Shown here: positions 46,096 to 56,000 of the stretch, in pieces
Layout of the letters: each line of letters starts with the position of its first letter
Position numbering within the stretch: position 1 is the first letter of the stretch
DNA from: Streptomyces bikiniensis
GTDB taxonomy: Bacteria; Actinomycetota; Actinomycetes; Streptomycetales; Streptomycetaceae
DNA length: 64,000 bases
Direction of reading: 5' to 3'
Assembly: GCA_000716465.1 (NCBI GenBank)
Contig: JNWL01000011.1
Coordinates: 186,001-250,000, forward strand
The notes under the pieces: model-generated
What the model was told of the DNA's origin: nothing
Seen by the model: only the letters and a program-made list of their open reading frames with translations
The model's database searches: none
Made by a program: the position numbers and the translations under genes

Positions 46096-47184
46096 CTACG
46101 AGCGGCGGGTGACGGTGGCCGGCAGGGTCACCGTCACCACGAGCCCGCCGCCCTCCCCGGCGCCCCGCGCCACCGCCGTCGCGGTCCCGCCGTGGGCGGC
46201 GGCGATCGACCGGACGATGGAGAGGCCGAGCCCGGCGCCGGGCCCCGTCCGGTCGCGTCCGGCGCCCCGCCGGAAGGGCTCGAAGAGGCTTTCGACCTCG
46301 TCCGGGGGGACGACGGGCCCGGTGTTGACGACGGTCAGGACGCCCCCGTCGACCCGCACGTCCACGGTGCCCCCGGGCACGTTGTGGGCGACCGCGTTCG
46401 CCACGAGGTTCCGTACGAGCTGCCGGAGCAGCACCCGGCTCCCCCGTACGACACCGCTCTCCGCGACGGCCGCGTCCTCGTACTCCTCCGCGACGACCTC
46501 GGCGAAGGGCACGTCCTCGCGCTCCGCGAGCCCGCGCTCGCCGCGGGCGAGGAGGAGCAGGCCGTCGAGGAGGCGTTCGCTCTGCCGGTTGGTGTCGAGG
46601 AGGACCTGCCGGACCTCGCAGTCCTCGTCCAGGCCGACCTGGAGGGCCGCGCGCTGGGTGGCGAGCGGGGTGCGCAGCTCGTGGGAGGCGTTGGCGACGA
46701 ACCGCCGCTGGCTGTCGAAGGCGGTCTCCAGGCGTCCGAGCAGCGCGTCGATCGTGTCGCCCAGCTCCTTCAGCTCGTCGTCGGGCCCGCGCACCGCGAG
46801 CCGCCCGCCCAGGTCCCGCTCGGAGAGGCGCCGCGCGCGGGCGGTCATCTCGTGGACGGGCCGCAGCACGCGCCCCGCCGTCCACCAGCCCACGACGACG
46901 GCGCCGCAGGCGATGACGAGCAGGGCCAGGCAGGACCACATCAGCATCTGCTCGTTCGCGGCCCGGCCGACGTCGTCCCCGATCCGGTACGCCTCGACCA
47001 CGGCGACCTCGCCGGCCCGCGCCACGATCGCCTCCTTCTCCCCGTCCGTACCGGCCCTGACCAGCAGGTTCACCACGAGCAGCAGCAGCGCGCCGAGGAC
47101 CAGGAAGACCCCTCCGTACACGAGGGCGATCCGGGTCCGGATGGTCGATCCGGCCCCGAGGTATCCGGTACCGGAAGGGCTCAC
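46096..47184 (-). CDS. sensor histidine kinase
   Basis: 362 residues. Two membrane helices (RIALVYGGVFLVLGALLLLVV and MWSCLALLVIACGAVVVGWW) bracket a short ~50-residue extracellular loop, then HAMP, the phospho-acceptor H-box FVANASHELRTPLATQRA, N-box LVRNLVANAVAHN and G-box GPGAGLGLSIVRSIAAAHGG. It pairs with the response regulator just upstream, sharing GTGA with its stop. The stimulus is unknown. Confidence 0.95.
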   Translation of the reverse strand: MSPSGTGYLGAGSTIRTRIALVYGGVFLVLGALLLLVVNLLVRAGTDGEKEAIVARAGEVAVVEAYRIGDDVGRAANEQMLMWSCLALLVIACGAVVVGWWTAGRVLRPVHEMTARARRLSERDLGGRLAVRGPDDELKELGDTIDALLGRLETAFDSQRRFVANASHELRTPLATQRAALQVGLDEDCEVRQVLLDTNRQSERLLDGLLLLARGERGLAEREDVPFAEVVAEEYEDAAVAESGVVRGSRVLLRQLVRNLVANAVAHNVPGGTVDVRVDGGVLTVVNTGPVVPPDEVESLFEPFRRGAGRDRTGPGAGLGLSIVRSIAAAHGGTATAVARGAGEGGGLVVTVTLPATVTRRS

Positions 47185-47834
47185 AGCACGTACCCCACGC
47201 CCTGCACGGTCCGGATCGGCCCCGGCTCCCCCAGCTTGGCCCGCAGCTTGCTCATGCAGACGCGCACCGCCCCGGTGAAGGGGTCGGCGTGGGCGTCCCA
47301 GGCGCGTTCGAGCAGTTCCTCGGCGGAGACGGCGGCGCCGTCGGCCTCCAGGAGGATCTGGAGGACGGAGAACTCCTTCGGGGAGAGGCCGAGGTCGCGC
47401 CCGTCGCGGACGGCGGTCCGCCGGACGGTGTCCATCCGCAGCCCGCCCCGTTCGAGGAGCGGCGGCAGGGGCCGGGCGGAACGGCGGCGCAGGGCGCGGA
47501 CGCGGGAGACCAGCTCGGGGAACTCGAAGGGCTTGCCGAGGTAGTCGTCGGCGCCGAGGTCGAGCCCTTCGACCCGGTCCTCGACGGCCGTGGCGGCGGT
47601 CAGCATCAGGATGCGGGTGCGGGAGCCGCCGGCGACGAGCCGGCGGGCGACCTCGTCGCCGTGGACCCGGGGCAGGTCGCGGTCGAGGACGAGCACGTCG
47701 TACGCGTGCAGGGCCAGCCGCTCCAGGGCGTCCTCGCCGTCGTGGACGGCGTCGACGGCGAATCCGGCCCGCCGAAGGCCGGTGGCGACGAGCCCGGCGA
47801 GGACCCGCTCGTCCTCCGCTACCAGTACGCGCAT
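47181..47834 (-). CDS. OmpR-family response regulator
   Basis: 217 residues. Receiver domain MRVLVAEDERVLAGLVATGL with phospho-Asp in DVLVLDRDLPRVHGDE and Lys in DYLGKPFEFPELV, then an OmpR winged-helix ending in RVCMSKLRAKLGEPGPIRTVQGVGYVL. First gene of the two-component operon. Neighbours do not reveal its targets. Confidence 0.95.
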   Translation of the reverse strand: MRVLVAEDERVLAGLVATGLRRAGFAVDAVHDGEDALERLALHAYDVLVLDRDLPRVHGDEVARRLVAGGSRTRILMLTAATAVEDRVEGLDLGADDYLGKPFEFPELVSRVRALRRRSARPLPPLLERGGLRMDTVRRTAVRDGRDLGLSPKEFSVLQILLEADGAAVSAEELLERAWDAHADPFTGAVRVCMSKLRAKLGEPGPIRTVQGVGYVL

Positions 47835-47910
47835 GCCCCCATCCTCTCCGGGCCGCGCCGCCGCCCCTCCCCCGGGGTTCAGGGATGTGAGTGGATCTTC
47901 GGCGGGCCGT

Positions 47911-47916
47911 TAGGAT
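47911..47916 (+). promoter_or_regulatory. -10 box for a leaderless metG transcript
   Basis: TAGGAT lies seven bases before ATG 47924, the usual geometry of a leaderless mRNA in Streptomyces. Confidence 0.5.
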
Positions 47917-47923
47917 TTCGACC

Positions 47924-47965
47924 ATGGCGGCCACTGGATCCGAGAAGCAGGGGGCGAAGGCGTGA
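47924..47965 (+). CDS. 13-residue leader ORF overlapping metG
   Basis: ATG 47924 reads MAATGSEKQGAKA and stops at TGA 47963-47965, which overlaps the GTG start of metG (GTGA). From memory, Streptomyces MetRS proteins begin MAATGSE-QG-KA fused in frame to YYVSTPIYY. Here the two parts lie in different frames, so this is either a real leader peptide coupled to metG or a one-base change, biological or from sequencing. Confidence 0.55.
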   Translation: MAATGSEKQGAKA

Positions 47966-49539
47966 AGAGTTTCTACGTATCGACCCCCATTTACTACGTC
48001 AACGACGCTCCTCACCTGGGCCACGCCTACACGACCGTCGCAGGCGACGTGCTCACGCGCTGGCACCGTCAGCGCGGCGAGAAGGTGTGGTACCTCACCG
48101 GCACGGACGAGCACGGTCAGAAGATCATGCGCACGGCCGAGGCGAACGACGTCACGCCGCAGGCCTGGTGCGACAAGCTCGTGGAAGAGGCGTGGAAGCC
48201 CCTCTGGGAGCACCTGAACATCGCGAACGACGACTTCATCCGCACCACCCAGAAGCGTCACACCGACCGCGTCCAGGAGTTCGTGCAGGACCTGTACGAC
48301 AAGGACGAGATCTACAAGGGCGGGTACGAGGGCCCGTACTGCGTGGGCTGCGAGGAGTTCAAGCTCCCCGGCGACCTCGTCGAGGCGGAGGACGGCACCA
48401 AGCTGTGCCCCGTCCACAAGAGGCCGGTGGAGATCCTCAAGGAGGAGAACTACTTCTTCAAGCTGAGCGCGTACGGCCCGAAGCTCCTGGAGTTCTACGA
48501 GGCGAACCCGGGCTTCATCCAGCCGGAGTCGGCCCGCAACGAGGTCGTGAACTTCGTCAAGCAGGGCCTGGACGACCTCTCCATCTCGCGCTCGACGTTC
48601 GACTGGGGCATCCCGGTGCCGTGGGACGAGAAGCACGTCATCTACGTGTGGATCGACGCGCTCCTGAACTACGCGACGGCCGTCGGATACAACGAGAACC
48701 CGGCGAAGTTCGAGGAGACGTTCCCGGCGGACGTGCACCTGATCGGCAAGGACATCCTGCGGTTCCACGCGGTGATCTGGCCGGCGATGCTGATGGCGCA
48801 GGGCCTGCCGGTCCCGGGCCGGGTGGCGGCCAACGGCTGGCTGATGGTCGGCGGCGAGAAGATGTCGAAGTCGAACCTGACCGGCATCAAGCCGCAGGAC
48901 CTGACCTCGCACTTCGGCGTGGACGCCTACCGCTGGTACTTCCTGCGGGCGATCGCGTTCGGCCAGGACGGCTCGTTCTCGTGGGAGGACTTCACCGCCC
49001 GCTACACCAGCGAGCTGGCGAACGACTACGGCAACCTCGCCTCGCGCGTGGCCGCGATGGTCGGCAAGTACTTCGGCGGCGAGCTGCCCGCGTCGGCGGC
49101 CGACGGCGACGCGGAGAAGGCCGTGCACGAGGGCCTGGCGAAGGCCGTGGCCGTCGCCGACGCGAAGATCGGCGAGGAGCTGGACTTCCAGGCCGGCATC
49201 CTGGCGATCTTCGACTTCGTGAAGCAGGTCAACGGCTACATCACGGAGCAGGAGCCGTGGAAGGTCGCGAAGGACGAGTCGGAGGAGGGCCGCGCCCGCC
49301 TCGCGACGATCCTCTACACGGCCGCCGAGTCCCTGCGCGCGGTCGCGGTCCTGCTGAACCCGGTCATGCCGGAGACCTCGCAGGCGCTCTGGGACTCCCT
49401 GGGCGCCGGGGCGTCGCTGGGCGCCCTGGCCGACCAGCCGGTCCAGGACGCGGCCGCGTGGGGGCAGCTCCCGGCCGGAGCGACGGTGACGAAGGGCGCG
49501 GTGCTGTTCCCGCGTCTGGAGGAGCCGAAGAAGGACTGA
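47962..49539 (+). CDS. metG: methionyl-tRNA synthetase
   Basis: 525 residues, class I synthetase that charges tRNA-Met. HIGH-type motif APHLGHAYTT near residue 20, KMSKS in GGEKMSKSNL, and a zinc knuckle with CVGCEEF...LCPVH. The anticodon-binding helices are complete, and there is no C-terminal tRNA-binding extension. Translation from GTG 47962 (MKSFYVSTPIYYV) is enough for a complete catalytic fold. Confidence 0.95.
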   Translation: MKSFYVSTPIYYVNDAPHLGHAYTTVAGDVLTRWHRQRGEKVWYLTGTDEHGQKIMRTAEANDVTPQAWCDKLVEEAWKPLWEHLNIANDDFIRTTQKRHTDRVQEFVQDLYDKDEIYKGGYEGPYCVGCEEFKLPGDLVEAEDGTKLCPVHKRPVEILKEENYFFKLSAYGPKLLEFYEANPGFIQPESARNEVVNFVKQGLDDLSISRSTFDWGIPVPWDEKHVIYVWIDALLNYATAVGYNENPAKFEETFPADVHLIGKDILRFHAVIWPAMLMAQGLPVPGRVAANGWLMVGGEKMSKSNLTGIKPQDLTSHFGVDAYRWYFLRAIAFGQDGSFSWEDFTARYTSELANDYGNLASRVAAMVGKYFGGELPASAADGDAEKAVHEGLAKAVAVADAKIGEELDFQAGILAIFDFVKQVNGYITEQEPWKVAKDESEEGRARLATILYTAAESLRAVAVLLNPVMPETSQALWDSLGAGASLGALADQPVQDAAAWGQLPAGATVTKGAVLFPRLEEPKKD

Positions 49540-49553
49540 CGGCCCGCGCGACA

Positions 49554-49599
49554 CGGCGAAGGCCGCCGCCCCCGTACGCGGGGGTGGCGGCCTTCGCCG
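49554..49599. terminator. terminator after metG
   Basis: A 14-bp stem (49554-49567 with 49586-49599), continued inwards by GCCCCCG/CGGGGGT, lies 14 bases past the metG stop and serves the convergent prs transcript as well. Confidence 0.8.
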
Positions 49600-49611
49600 T
49601 ACCGGGAGGAC

Positions 49612-49680
49612 CGGGAGGCCGGACCGGAGGGCCCGACCGGACGGCCGGACCGGGAGGCCGGACCGCAGCCGCGGCCGCGG
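49612..49680. repeat. imperfect GACCGGGAGGCCG tandem repeat beside the prs stop
   Basis: About five imperfect copies of 10-13-bp units (GACCGGGAGGCCG, GACCGGAGGGCCC, GACCGGACGGCCG). They end a few bases before the stop codon of the minus-strand prs gene at 49687. Confidence 0.8.
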
Positions 49681-49686
49681 CCCCCG

Positions 49687-50688
49687 TCAGAGCTCGTCGA
49701 GGAGGCTCGTCACGGAGCCGTTCTCGAAGATCTCCCGGATCGCGTGGGCGATCAGCGGCGCCACGGACAGCACCTCGACCTTGTCCAGGTCCGTCGCCGC
49801 CGCCGTCGGCAGCGTGTCGGTGAACACGAACCGGCTGACCCGCGAGTTCTTCAGCCGGTCCACGGCCGGCCCGGACAGGATGCCGTGCGTGGCCGCCACG
49901 ATGACGTCCTCGGCGCCGTTCGCGTACAGCGCGTCCGCCGCCGCGCAGATCGTGCCCGCCGTGTCGACCATGTCGTCCACCAGGACGCACACCCGGCCCG
50001 CGACGTCCCCGACCACCTCGTGGACGCTGACCTGGTGGGCGACGTCCTTGTCCCGCTTCTTGTGGACGATCGCCAGGGGCGCGCCCAGCCGGTCGCACCA
50101 GCGGTCGGCGACCCGCACCCGGCCCGCGTCCGGGGACACCACGGTCAGCCGCTCGCGGTGGCCCAGACCGGCGATGTGGTCGGCCAGCGTGGGCAGCGCG
50201 AAGAGGTGGTCCACCGGGCCGTCGAAGAAGCCGACGATCTGGTCGGTGTGCAGGTCGATCGCCATGACCCGGTCCGCGCCCGCCGCGGCCAGCAGGTCCG
50301 CGAGGAGCTTGGCCGAGATCGGCTCGCGGCCCTTGTGCTTCTTGTCCTGGCGCGAGTAGCCGTAGAACGGCGCCACGACGGTGACGCTCCGGGCGGAGGC
50401 CCGCTTCAGCGCGTCGATCATGATCAGCTGCTCCATGATCCACGTGTTGATCGGCGCCGTGTGGGACTGCACGACGAAGCAGTCCGCGCCGCGCACCGAC
50501 TCCTCGAAGCGGACGTAGATCTCCCCGTTGGCGAAGTCCCGGGCGGTGGTGGGCACCAAGGTGGTGCCCAGCTCCGCGGCGATCCGCTCGGCGAGCGCGG
50601 GGTGCGCGCGCCCGGAGAACAGCAGCAGCTGGCGCTCGTCCCGGGCCGCGGGGCGGGCGGGGCGGGAGGTGCGGACGGACCCGCTCAC
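49687..50688 (-). CDS. prs: ribose-phosphate pyrophosphokinase (PRPP synthetase)
   Basis: 333 residues. Makes PRPP from ribose 5-phosphate and ATP. Flexible-loop text FYGYSRQDKKHKGREPISAKL and the PRPP-binding loop CVLVDDMVDTAGT are intact. It begins at GTG 50688 inside the stop of the OYE gene (GTGA), so it is the last gene of the biosynthetic operon rather than a free-standing housekeeping gene. The ~20-residue N-terminal extension and its position suggest a second, pathway-dedicated copy that feeds the phosphoribosyl enzymes encoded upstream. Confidence 0.93.
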   Translation of the reverse strand: MSGSVRTSRPARPAARDERQLLLFSGRAHPALAERIAAELGTTLVPTTARDFANGEIYVRFEESVRGADCFVVQSHTAPINTWIMEQLIMIDALKRASARSVTVVAPFYGYSRQDKKHKGREPISAKLLADLLAAAGADRVMAIDLHTDQIVGFFDGPVDHLFALPTLADHIAGLGHRERLTVVSPDAGRVRVADRWCDRLGAPLAIVHKKRDKDVAHQVSVHEVVGDVAGRVCVLVDDMVDTAGTICAAADALYANGAEDVIVAATHGILSGPAVDRLKNSRVSRFVFTDTLPTAAATDLDKVEVLSVAPLIAHAIREIFENGSVTSLLDEL

Positions 50689-51755
50689 CGGCCGAGGACC
50701 GGGTAGTCGGTGTAGCCGCGGTGGTCACCGCCGTAGTACGTCGTCTCGTCGGGCGCCGTGAAGGGGCCGCCGGCCCGGACGCGGGCGGGCAGGTCCGGGT
50801 TGGCCAGGAACAGGGCGCCGAGCGAGACGGCGTCGGCCAGGCCCTCGTCCAGGATCTCCTGGGCCGCCTCGACCGAGGCCGGGAAGGCGTCCGGCGCGGC
50901 GTGCGGGTTCACCACCAGGTTGCCCCGCCACAGCTCGCGGACGGCCCGGGTGACCGGACGCGTCACGATCTCGCAGACCTCCAGGAAGGCCAGCTCGGGC
51001 AGGGCCGGCACCAGCGCCGCGTACAGGGCGTCGGTGTCGCCCTCCACGATGTCGTTGTAGGGGTTGCCGGGCGAGAGGCGCACGCTGGTGCGCTCGTTGC
51101 CGATGGCCGCGGCGACCGCCTCGGTGACCTCGACGGTGAACCGGATGCGGTTCGCGAGCGAGCCGCCGTAGGCGTCGGTGCGGTGGTTGGTGTTCCCGGC
51201 GAGGAACTGGTGCAGCAGGAAGCCGTTGCCGGCGTGGACCTGGACCCCGTCGAACCCGGCCTCCACGGCGTTGCGGGCGGCGTCCGCGAAGTCCCGTACG
51301 GTGGCGGCGATCTCGTCCGTCGTCAGCTCGTGCGGGACCGGGTAGTCCTGCATGCCGTCCGGGGTGAAGCACTGCCCGGCGGCGGCGATCGCCGAGGGGG
51401 CGACGGACCGGTGGGCGCTGTCGTAGAGCGACGGGTGGCCGATGCGGCCCGAGTGCATCAGCTGGACGACGATCCGGCCGCCCTTCTCGTGGACGGCGTC
51501 GGTGACCGTGCGCCAGGCGCGCACCTGCTCCGGGTGGTGCAGGCCGGGGGTGTTCAGGAAGCCCTGCCCGACCTGGGAGGGCTGGGTGCCCTCGGTGATG
51601 ATGAGGCCGGCGGAGGCGCGCTGGGCGTAGTACTCGGCCATCAGCTCGGTGGCGCCGCCGCACGGCTTGGCCCGGTTGCGGGTCATGGGCGCCATCACGA
51701 GCCGGTTGGCGAGCGGGATCTTGCCGAAGGTGGCGGAGTCGAACAGCGAGGTCAT
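50685..51755 (-). CDS. old yellow enzyme family alkene reductase (NemA-like)
   Basis: 356 residues, FMN-binding TIM barrel. Starts FDSATFGKIPLANRLVMAPMTRNRA, with the substrate-binding pair H..N in VQVHAGNGFLLHQFL and the NTNHRTDAYGGSLANR loop. Reduces activated C=C bonds with NAD(P)H. Inside this cluster it probably reduces, or keeps reduced, the easily oxidised pyridine(dione) ring made by the NRPS. It lies between indA (40-bp gap) and prs (overlap). Confidence 0.92.
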   Translation of the reverse strand: MTSLFDSATFGKIPLANRLVMAPMTRNRAKPCGGATELMAEYYAQRASAGLIITEGTQPSQVGQGFLNTPGLHHPEQVRAWRTVTDAVHEKGGRIVVQLMHSGRIGHPSLYDSAHRSVAPSAIAAAGQCFTPDGMQDYPVPHELTTDEIAATVRDFADAARNAVEAGFDGVQVHAGNGFLLHQFLAGNTNHRTDAYGGSLANRIRFTVEVTEAVAAAIGNERTSVRLSPGNPYNDIVEGDTDALYAALVPALPELAFLEVCEIVTRPVTRAVRELWRGNLVVNPHAAPDAFPASVEAAQEILDEGLADAVSLGALFLANPDLPARVRAGGPFTAPDETTYYGGDHRGYTDYPVLGR

Positions 51756-51795
51756 CGTCTTCCTTTGGTCGTGACGGGGAGCGTGGTGGGGGTGG

Positions 51796-52728
51796 TCAGG
51801 ACTGCTCGGCCCGGTGGCGGGCGTGGGCGGCGGCGAGCCGGCCGCCGACCTCCGCGGTGGAGATCAGGACGGCCATGTTGGCCTGCGCGGTGCGGCCGCC
51901 GGTGGCCCGGTCGACCGCGTGCATCAGGTACTTGGTCAGGCCCTGGCCGGTGACGCCGTCCCGCTCGGCCTGGACGAGCGCGTCGCGGATGGCGGCCTCG
52001 GCCTCGTCGGAGTCGACGGCGTCCTCGTCCCGGGGCGGGGTGGTGACGACCACGCCGCCGGGGTGGCCGGTGGCCCAGTGGAGGTCCACGATCCGGGCCA
52101 GCAGGTCCTCGTCGTCCACGCGGTGCGGGGCGCGGACGCCGCTGGAGGCGCAGTAGAACGCGGGGAAGTCGTCGGAGCCGTGCGCGATCACCGGGACGCA
52201 CTGCGTCTCCAGGTACTCCATGGTGAGCTTCAGGTCGAGGATCATCTTGGCGCCCGCGCAGACGACGGCGACCTTGGAGCGGGTGAGCTGGATCAGGTCG
52301 GAGGAGACGTCCATCGTGGTCTCGGCGCCCCGGTGCACCCCGCCGAGCCCGGCGGAGGAGAAGAACGGGATGCCGGCCAGCTCGGCGGCCACCAGCGAGG
52401 AGGCGACGGTGGTCGCGCCGCGCCCGCCCCGGGCCAGGACCACGGGCAGGTCGCGGCTGGAGACCTTGGGGATGCCTGACTCGGAGGCGAACCGCTCGAT
52501 GTCCCGCTCGGTCATGCCGACCCGGACGGCGCCGTCCTCGATGCAGATGGTCGCGGGCACGGAGCCGCCCTTGCGGACGGCGGCCTCGACCCGGTGGGCC
52601 GTCTCGGCGTTGTGCGGGTACTTCAGGCCGTGCGTGATGACGTTGGACTCCAGGGCGACGACCGGCCGGCCCTCGTCCAGGGCCTGGCGGACCTCGTCGG
52701 AGTAGACGATCGGGATGCGGCTGCTCAT
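51796..52728 (-). CDS. indA: pseudouridine-5'-phosphate glycosidase family protein (IndA type)
   Basis: 310 residues. The family reversibly joins uracil and ribose 5-phosphate through a C-C bond. [18 protein letters not shown] carries the catalytic Glu (E27) and [21 protein letters not shown] the Schiff-base Lys; [11 protein letters not shown] and QANMAVL complete the pocket. Next to indigoidine synthetase it is IndA. In C-nucleoside pathways relatives act as C-glycosylases, joining a pyridine to ribose 5-phosphate. ATG 52728 follows AAGGAG and overlaps the tautomerase stop. Confidence 0.92.
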   Translation of the reverse strand: MSSRIPIVYSDEVRQALDEGRPVVALESNVITHGLKYPHNAETAHRVEAAVRKGGSVPATICIEDGAVRVGMTERDIERFASESGIPKVSSRDLPVVLARGGRGATTVASSLVAAELAGIPFFSSAGLGGVHRGAETTMDVSSDLIQLTRSKVAVVCAGAKMILDLKLTMEYLETQCVPVIAHGSDDFPAFYCASSGVRAPHRVDDEDLLARIVDLHWATGHPGGVVVTTPPRDEDAVDSDEAEAAIRDALVQAERDGVTGQGLTKYLMHAVDRATGGRTAQANMAVLISTAEVGGRLAAAHARHRAEQS

Positions 52729-52979
52729 CGGTCTCCTTCTGCGGGGAGGGGCTGGGAGTAGTTCGGCTGCTTCCACAGCAGGGAGGACTTCGCCTCGATC
52801 TCCGGTACGTGCACGGCCTCGGTCCAGCGGGACGGCTCGACGGGCTCCACGGCGATCGAGACCGCGCCGGGCTCCACCCGGAAGATCCGGGTGACCTCGG
52901 CGGTCAACCGCTCGACCAGGTCGGCCCGTTCGGCCTCGGTGAAGCCGCGGGGGAAGTGCTTGATGTTCACGTGCGGCAC
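52725..52979 (-). CDS. 4-oxalocrotonate tautomerase-like protein
   Basis: 84 residues from GTG 52979. The mature chain would begin with Pro ([33 protein letters not shown]), and N-terminal Pro is the catalytic base of this superfamily. The C-terminal ~25 residues ([20 protein letters not shown]) extend beyond the usual ~62. It could tautomerise keto/enol or lactam/lactim forms of the pyridine product. Translationally coupled to indA. Confidence 0.85.
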   Translation of the reverse strand: MPHVNIKHFPRGFTEAERADLVERLTAEVTRIFRVEPGAVSIAVEPVEPSRWTEAVHVPEIEAKSSLLWKQPNYSQPLPAEGDR

Positions 52980-53013
52980 GGCCGCGCTCCTTCTCCGGTT
53001 CGTCCGGTACGGG

Positions 53014-53053
53014 CCCTGGTCCCGGGGCGGGGCGCCCCGCCCCGGGACCAGGG
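53014..53053. terminator. perfect 40-bp palindrome between the NRPS and tautomerase genes
   Basis: Twenty bases (53014-53033) are exactly complementary to the next twenty (53034-53053) with no loop. It follows the NRPS stop by 6 bases and lies 34 bases before the tautomerase start. As RNA it folds into a very stable hairpin; it may trim the amount of downstream mRNA. Confidence 0.75.
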
Positions 53054-53059
53054 GGTCTG

Positions 53060-56000
53060 CTAGCTGCGGGTGGTGCGCCGGATGCCGGCGACGAGTTCGC
53101 CCACCCCGTGCTCCTTGAGCACGTCGTAGTGGTCGCCCGCGAGGTCGACGACGACCGGCGGCTCGGCCGAGTAGCCGGAGCTGGACTCCAGGAAGGAGTA
53201 GTCGTCGCCGCGCGCCTTGAAGATGGTCACCGGCGCCTCGATCCGGCGCTCCCTGAGTTCGCCGAAGCTGTACTCGAACTCGTAGGTCTCGGCGACGATC
53301 CGGGTGATGCGGCGGATCGTCCCCGTGTCGAGGGCGGGCAGCCGGTCGTGGACGAACGCCACGAAGGATTCCTCGTCGGTCACGCGCCGCAGGCAGTCCT
53401 CGATCACGGGTCCGTGGGCGGTGCCCATGAACACCGAGCACAGGATGGTGGTGTACGCCGGGTTGGCGAAGGACGCCTCCCGGCCCCACCGGTGTCCGTC
53501 CTGCTCGCGCACCTTCGGGTTGCCGGGGCAGATGAGCAGCAGGCGCTCGACCTCCGCGCCGGCCTGCTCCAGCTGCCAGGCCGCCTCGAAGGCCACCCGC
53601 GCGCCGAAGGAGTAGCCCCACAGGGTGTACGGGCCGGAGGGCTGGACGCGGCGGATCTCCGCCACGTCGGCCATGGCCATGTCCCTGATGGAGGCGTACG
53701 GCGTCTCGCCGGGGTTGATGCCGTACGCCTGGACGCCGGTGACGGGCCGGCCCAGTTCCACGTCCCGCGCGAGCAGCCGCAGGTTCATCGGGTAGCCGCC
53801 CAGGCCGGGCCAGCAGAAGACGGGGCTGCCGCTGCCGCCGGTGTGCAGCGGCACCAGGCGCGAGCCGCTGCCGCCGGAGCCGGTGTCGACGCGGGCGGCC
53901 AGGTCCGCCAGCTTCGGGGTCTCGAAGAGGACCTGGAGCGGCAGGTCGATCCCGAACTCCCGTCTGAGCTTGTTGACCAGGGCGACGGCGTGCAGGGAGT
54001 TGCCGCCCGAGGCGAAGAACTCGTCCTGGGTGGAGACGTCCTCGTACTTCAGCATCCGGCCCCACTCGGCGGCCAGCCACCGCTCGGTGGCCGTGGCCGG
54101 GGCGACGTACTCGGCCGCGGCCCGGTTCGCGACGACCTCCGGGAGCGCCGCGGTGGCCTTGGCGTCGATCTTCCCGTTGGCGGTCAGCGGCAGTTCGTTC
54201 ACCACCACGACGCGGGCGGGGATCATGTAGTCCGGCAGGAACCGCGCCAGGTCGTCGCGGATCATCTCCGCCGGACCCCGGGTGTGCACGGCGTCCTCGT
54301 TCATGCCCTGGTGGGCGGCCTGCTCCTCGCTGATCCGCCCGCCGACGAAGAAGTACGAGGCGGGGGCGTCCGGCAGCCCGGCGGCGGCCAGCAGGTCGTC
54401 GAGGCGCCGGGCGGCGGGCAGCGGGTTGCCGCTCTTGGACGAGTAGCCGGAGGACATGAAGCCCAGGCCCGGGGCGCGCTGGAGGCGGTGCAGCAGCGTG
54501 CCGAGCACGATGTAGTGCCGCCAGTCGTCGGTGCTGCGGGAGACCGCGCTGATGCCGAAGGAGGCCCGGTCGTACACCTCCTGGTTGATGGCGATGACGT
54601 GGCGGCGCTCCACCACGTCCGTGCCGAGCCGCCGGAGCGCGCCGTCCCGGTGCAGGTAGAGCCCCTCGGGCAGCCCCTCCACCCGGTCCGCGTGCGTCTG
54701 GACGAGGAGGTCGACCTCGTCGGGGCGGGCGCGGCCGTGCTCCTCGGTGATCGCGAAGGCCCCCAGGTAGAGGTCGTCCTCGGCGCCGTCGAGCCGGTCC
54801 CGGAAGGCGGGGTCGAGCCCGGCCGGGTCGATGGTCAGACCGTACGGGGGCAGCACCTCCTCGAAGACGCCGACCATGTGGCCGGCCTCGAACTCCAGGA
54901 CCTCCGCGATGTTGTTCTTGTAGACGGGCTCGATGGCCTGCCGGCGGCCCAGGAAGTGCACCTTCAGGGTCGGCCCCGCCAGGTCCGCGGACGCGTCGCC
55001 GATCCGGACCAGGGTGTGGTCGACGGGATGGTGGTAGTAGACGCCGGACAGTCCGCACAGGTCGTGCGCCTCGACGTACAGCTGGGTCGCGTAGAGGGCG
55101 CCGGGCGAGGCGTACGCGTACTTGGGGAGCAGTCGCTCCTCGCTGTGGAACGGGCCGAACCGGCGCAGGATGCGGCCGAGTCCGTCCAGGGTCAGCTCGG
55201 TGAGCGGCCGCGGTTCGGCGGCGCGGCGGGGGCGCCGGGCGAGCAGGCCGAGGAGGTCGTCGGCGGTGACCCGCCCGCCCTCGTAGAACCGGTAGGTCTT
55301 GCGGGCGAACGCCTCCCGGCGCTGCTCGGCGGTGGCCTCGCGGCCGGGCAGCGGGACGGCCGGGCGTCCCGCCAGCTCGGCGGGGGTGCGCAGGCCCGGG
55401 TTGGCGAGCTGGGCCTTCACCTGGAGCTTGGACGCCTTGGACTGGTGGTGGCCGGCGTCGTCCCGGCCCTGGTCCATCACGGCGGCGGTGCGCTCGTTGA
55501 GCTCGACGGCCGCGAGGAGGTCCTTGCCGCCGGTGCGGGGGTTGTCGGTGACCACTGCGGCGGCGCGGCGCACCCAGGTGTGCTCCTCGACGCGGGACGC
55601 CACCTCCTCCAGTTCGACGCGGTAGCCGCGCAGCTTGACCTGGTTGTCGGTGCGTCCGGTGAACTGGATCGAGCCGTCCGGGTTCCACTGGCACAGGTCG
55701 CCGCTGCGGTACAGCCGCTCCGTCGGGTTGAACGGGGAGGGCAGGAAGCGCTGGGCGGTCGCCTCGGGGAGGCCGATGTAGCCGCGGGCGACCTGGACCC
55801 CGCCGAGGAACAGCTCACCGCTCTCGCCGATGTCGACCGGCTGCATGTTGTCGTCGAGGATGTAGCAGGTGACGTTGTCGGCCGGTACGCCGATGGGCAG
55901 GATGCCGGACGGCGCGGCGTCCAGGGTCTCCGGGTCCACCCAGTGCGAGGTGGCGTTGATGGTGGTCTCGGTCGGCCCGTACAGGTTGACCAGGGACACG

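Noticed and set aside
49687..50688. Housekeeping prs only
   Set aside because: Overlap with the OYE stop ties it to the biosynthetic operon; a housekeeping copy is expected elsewhere but cannot be checked here.
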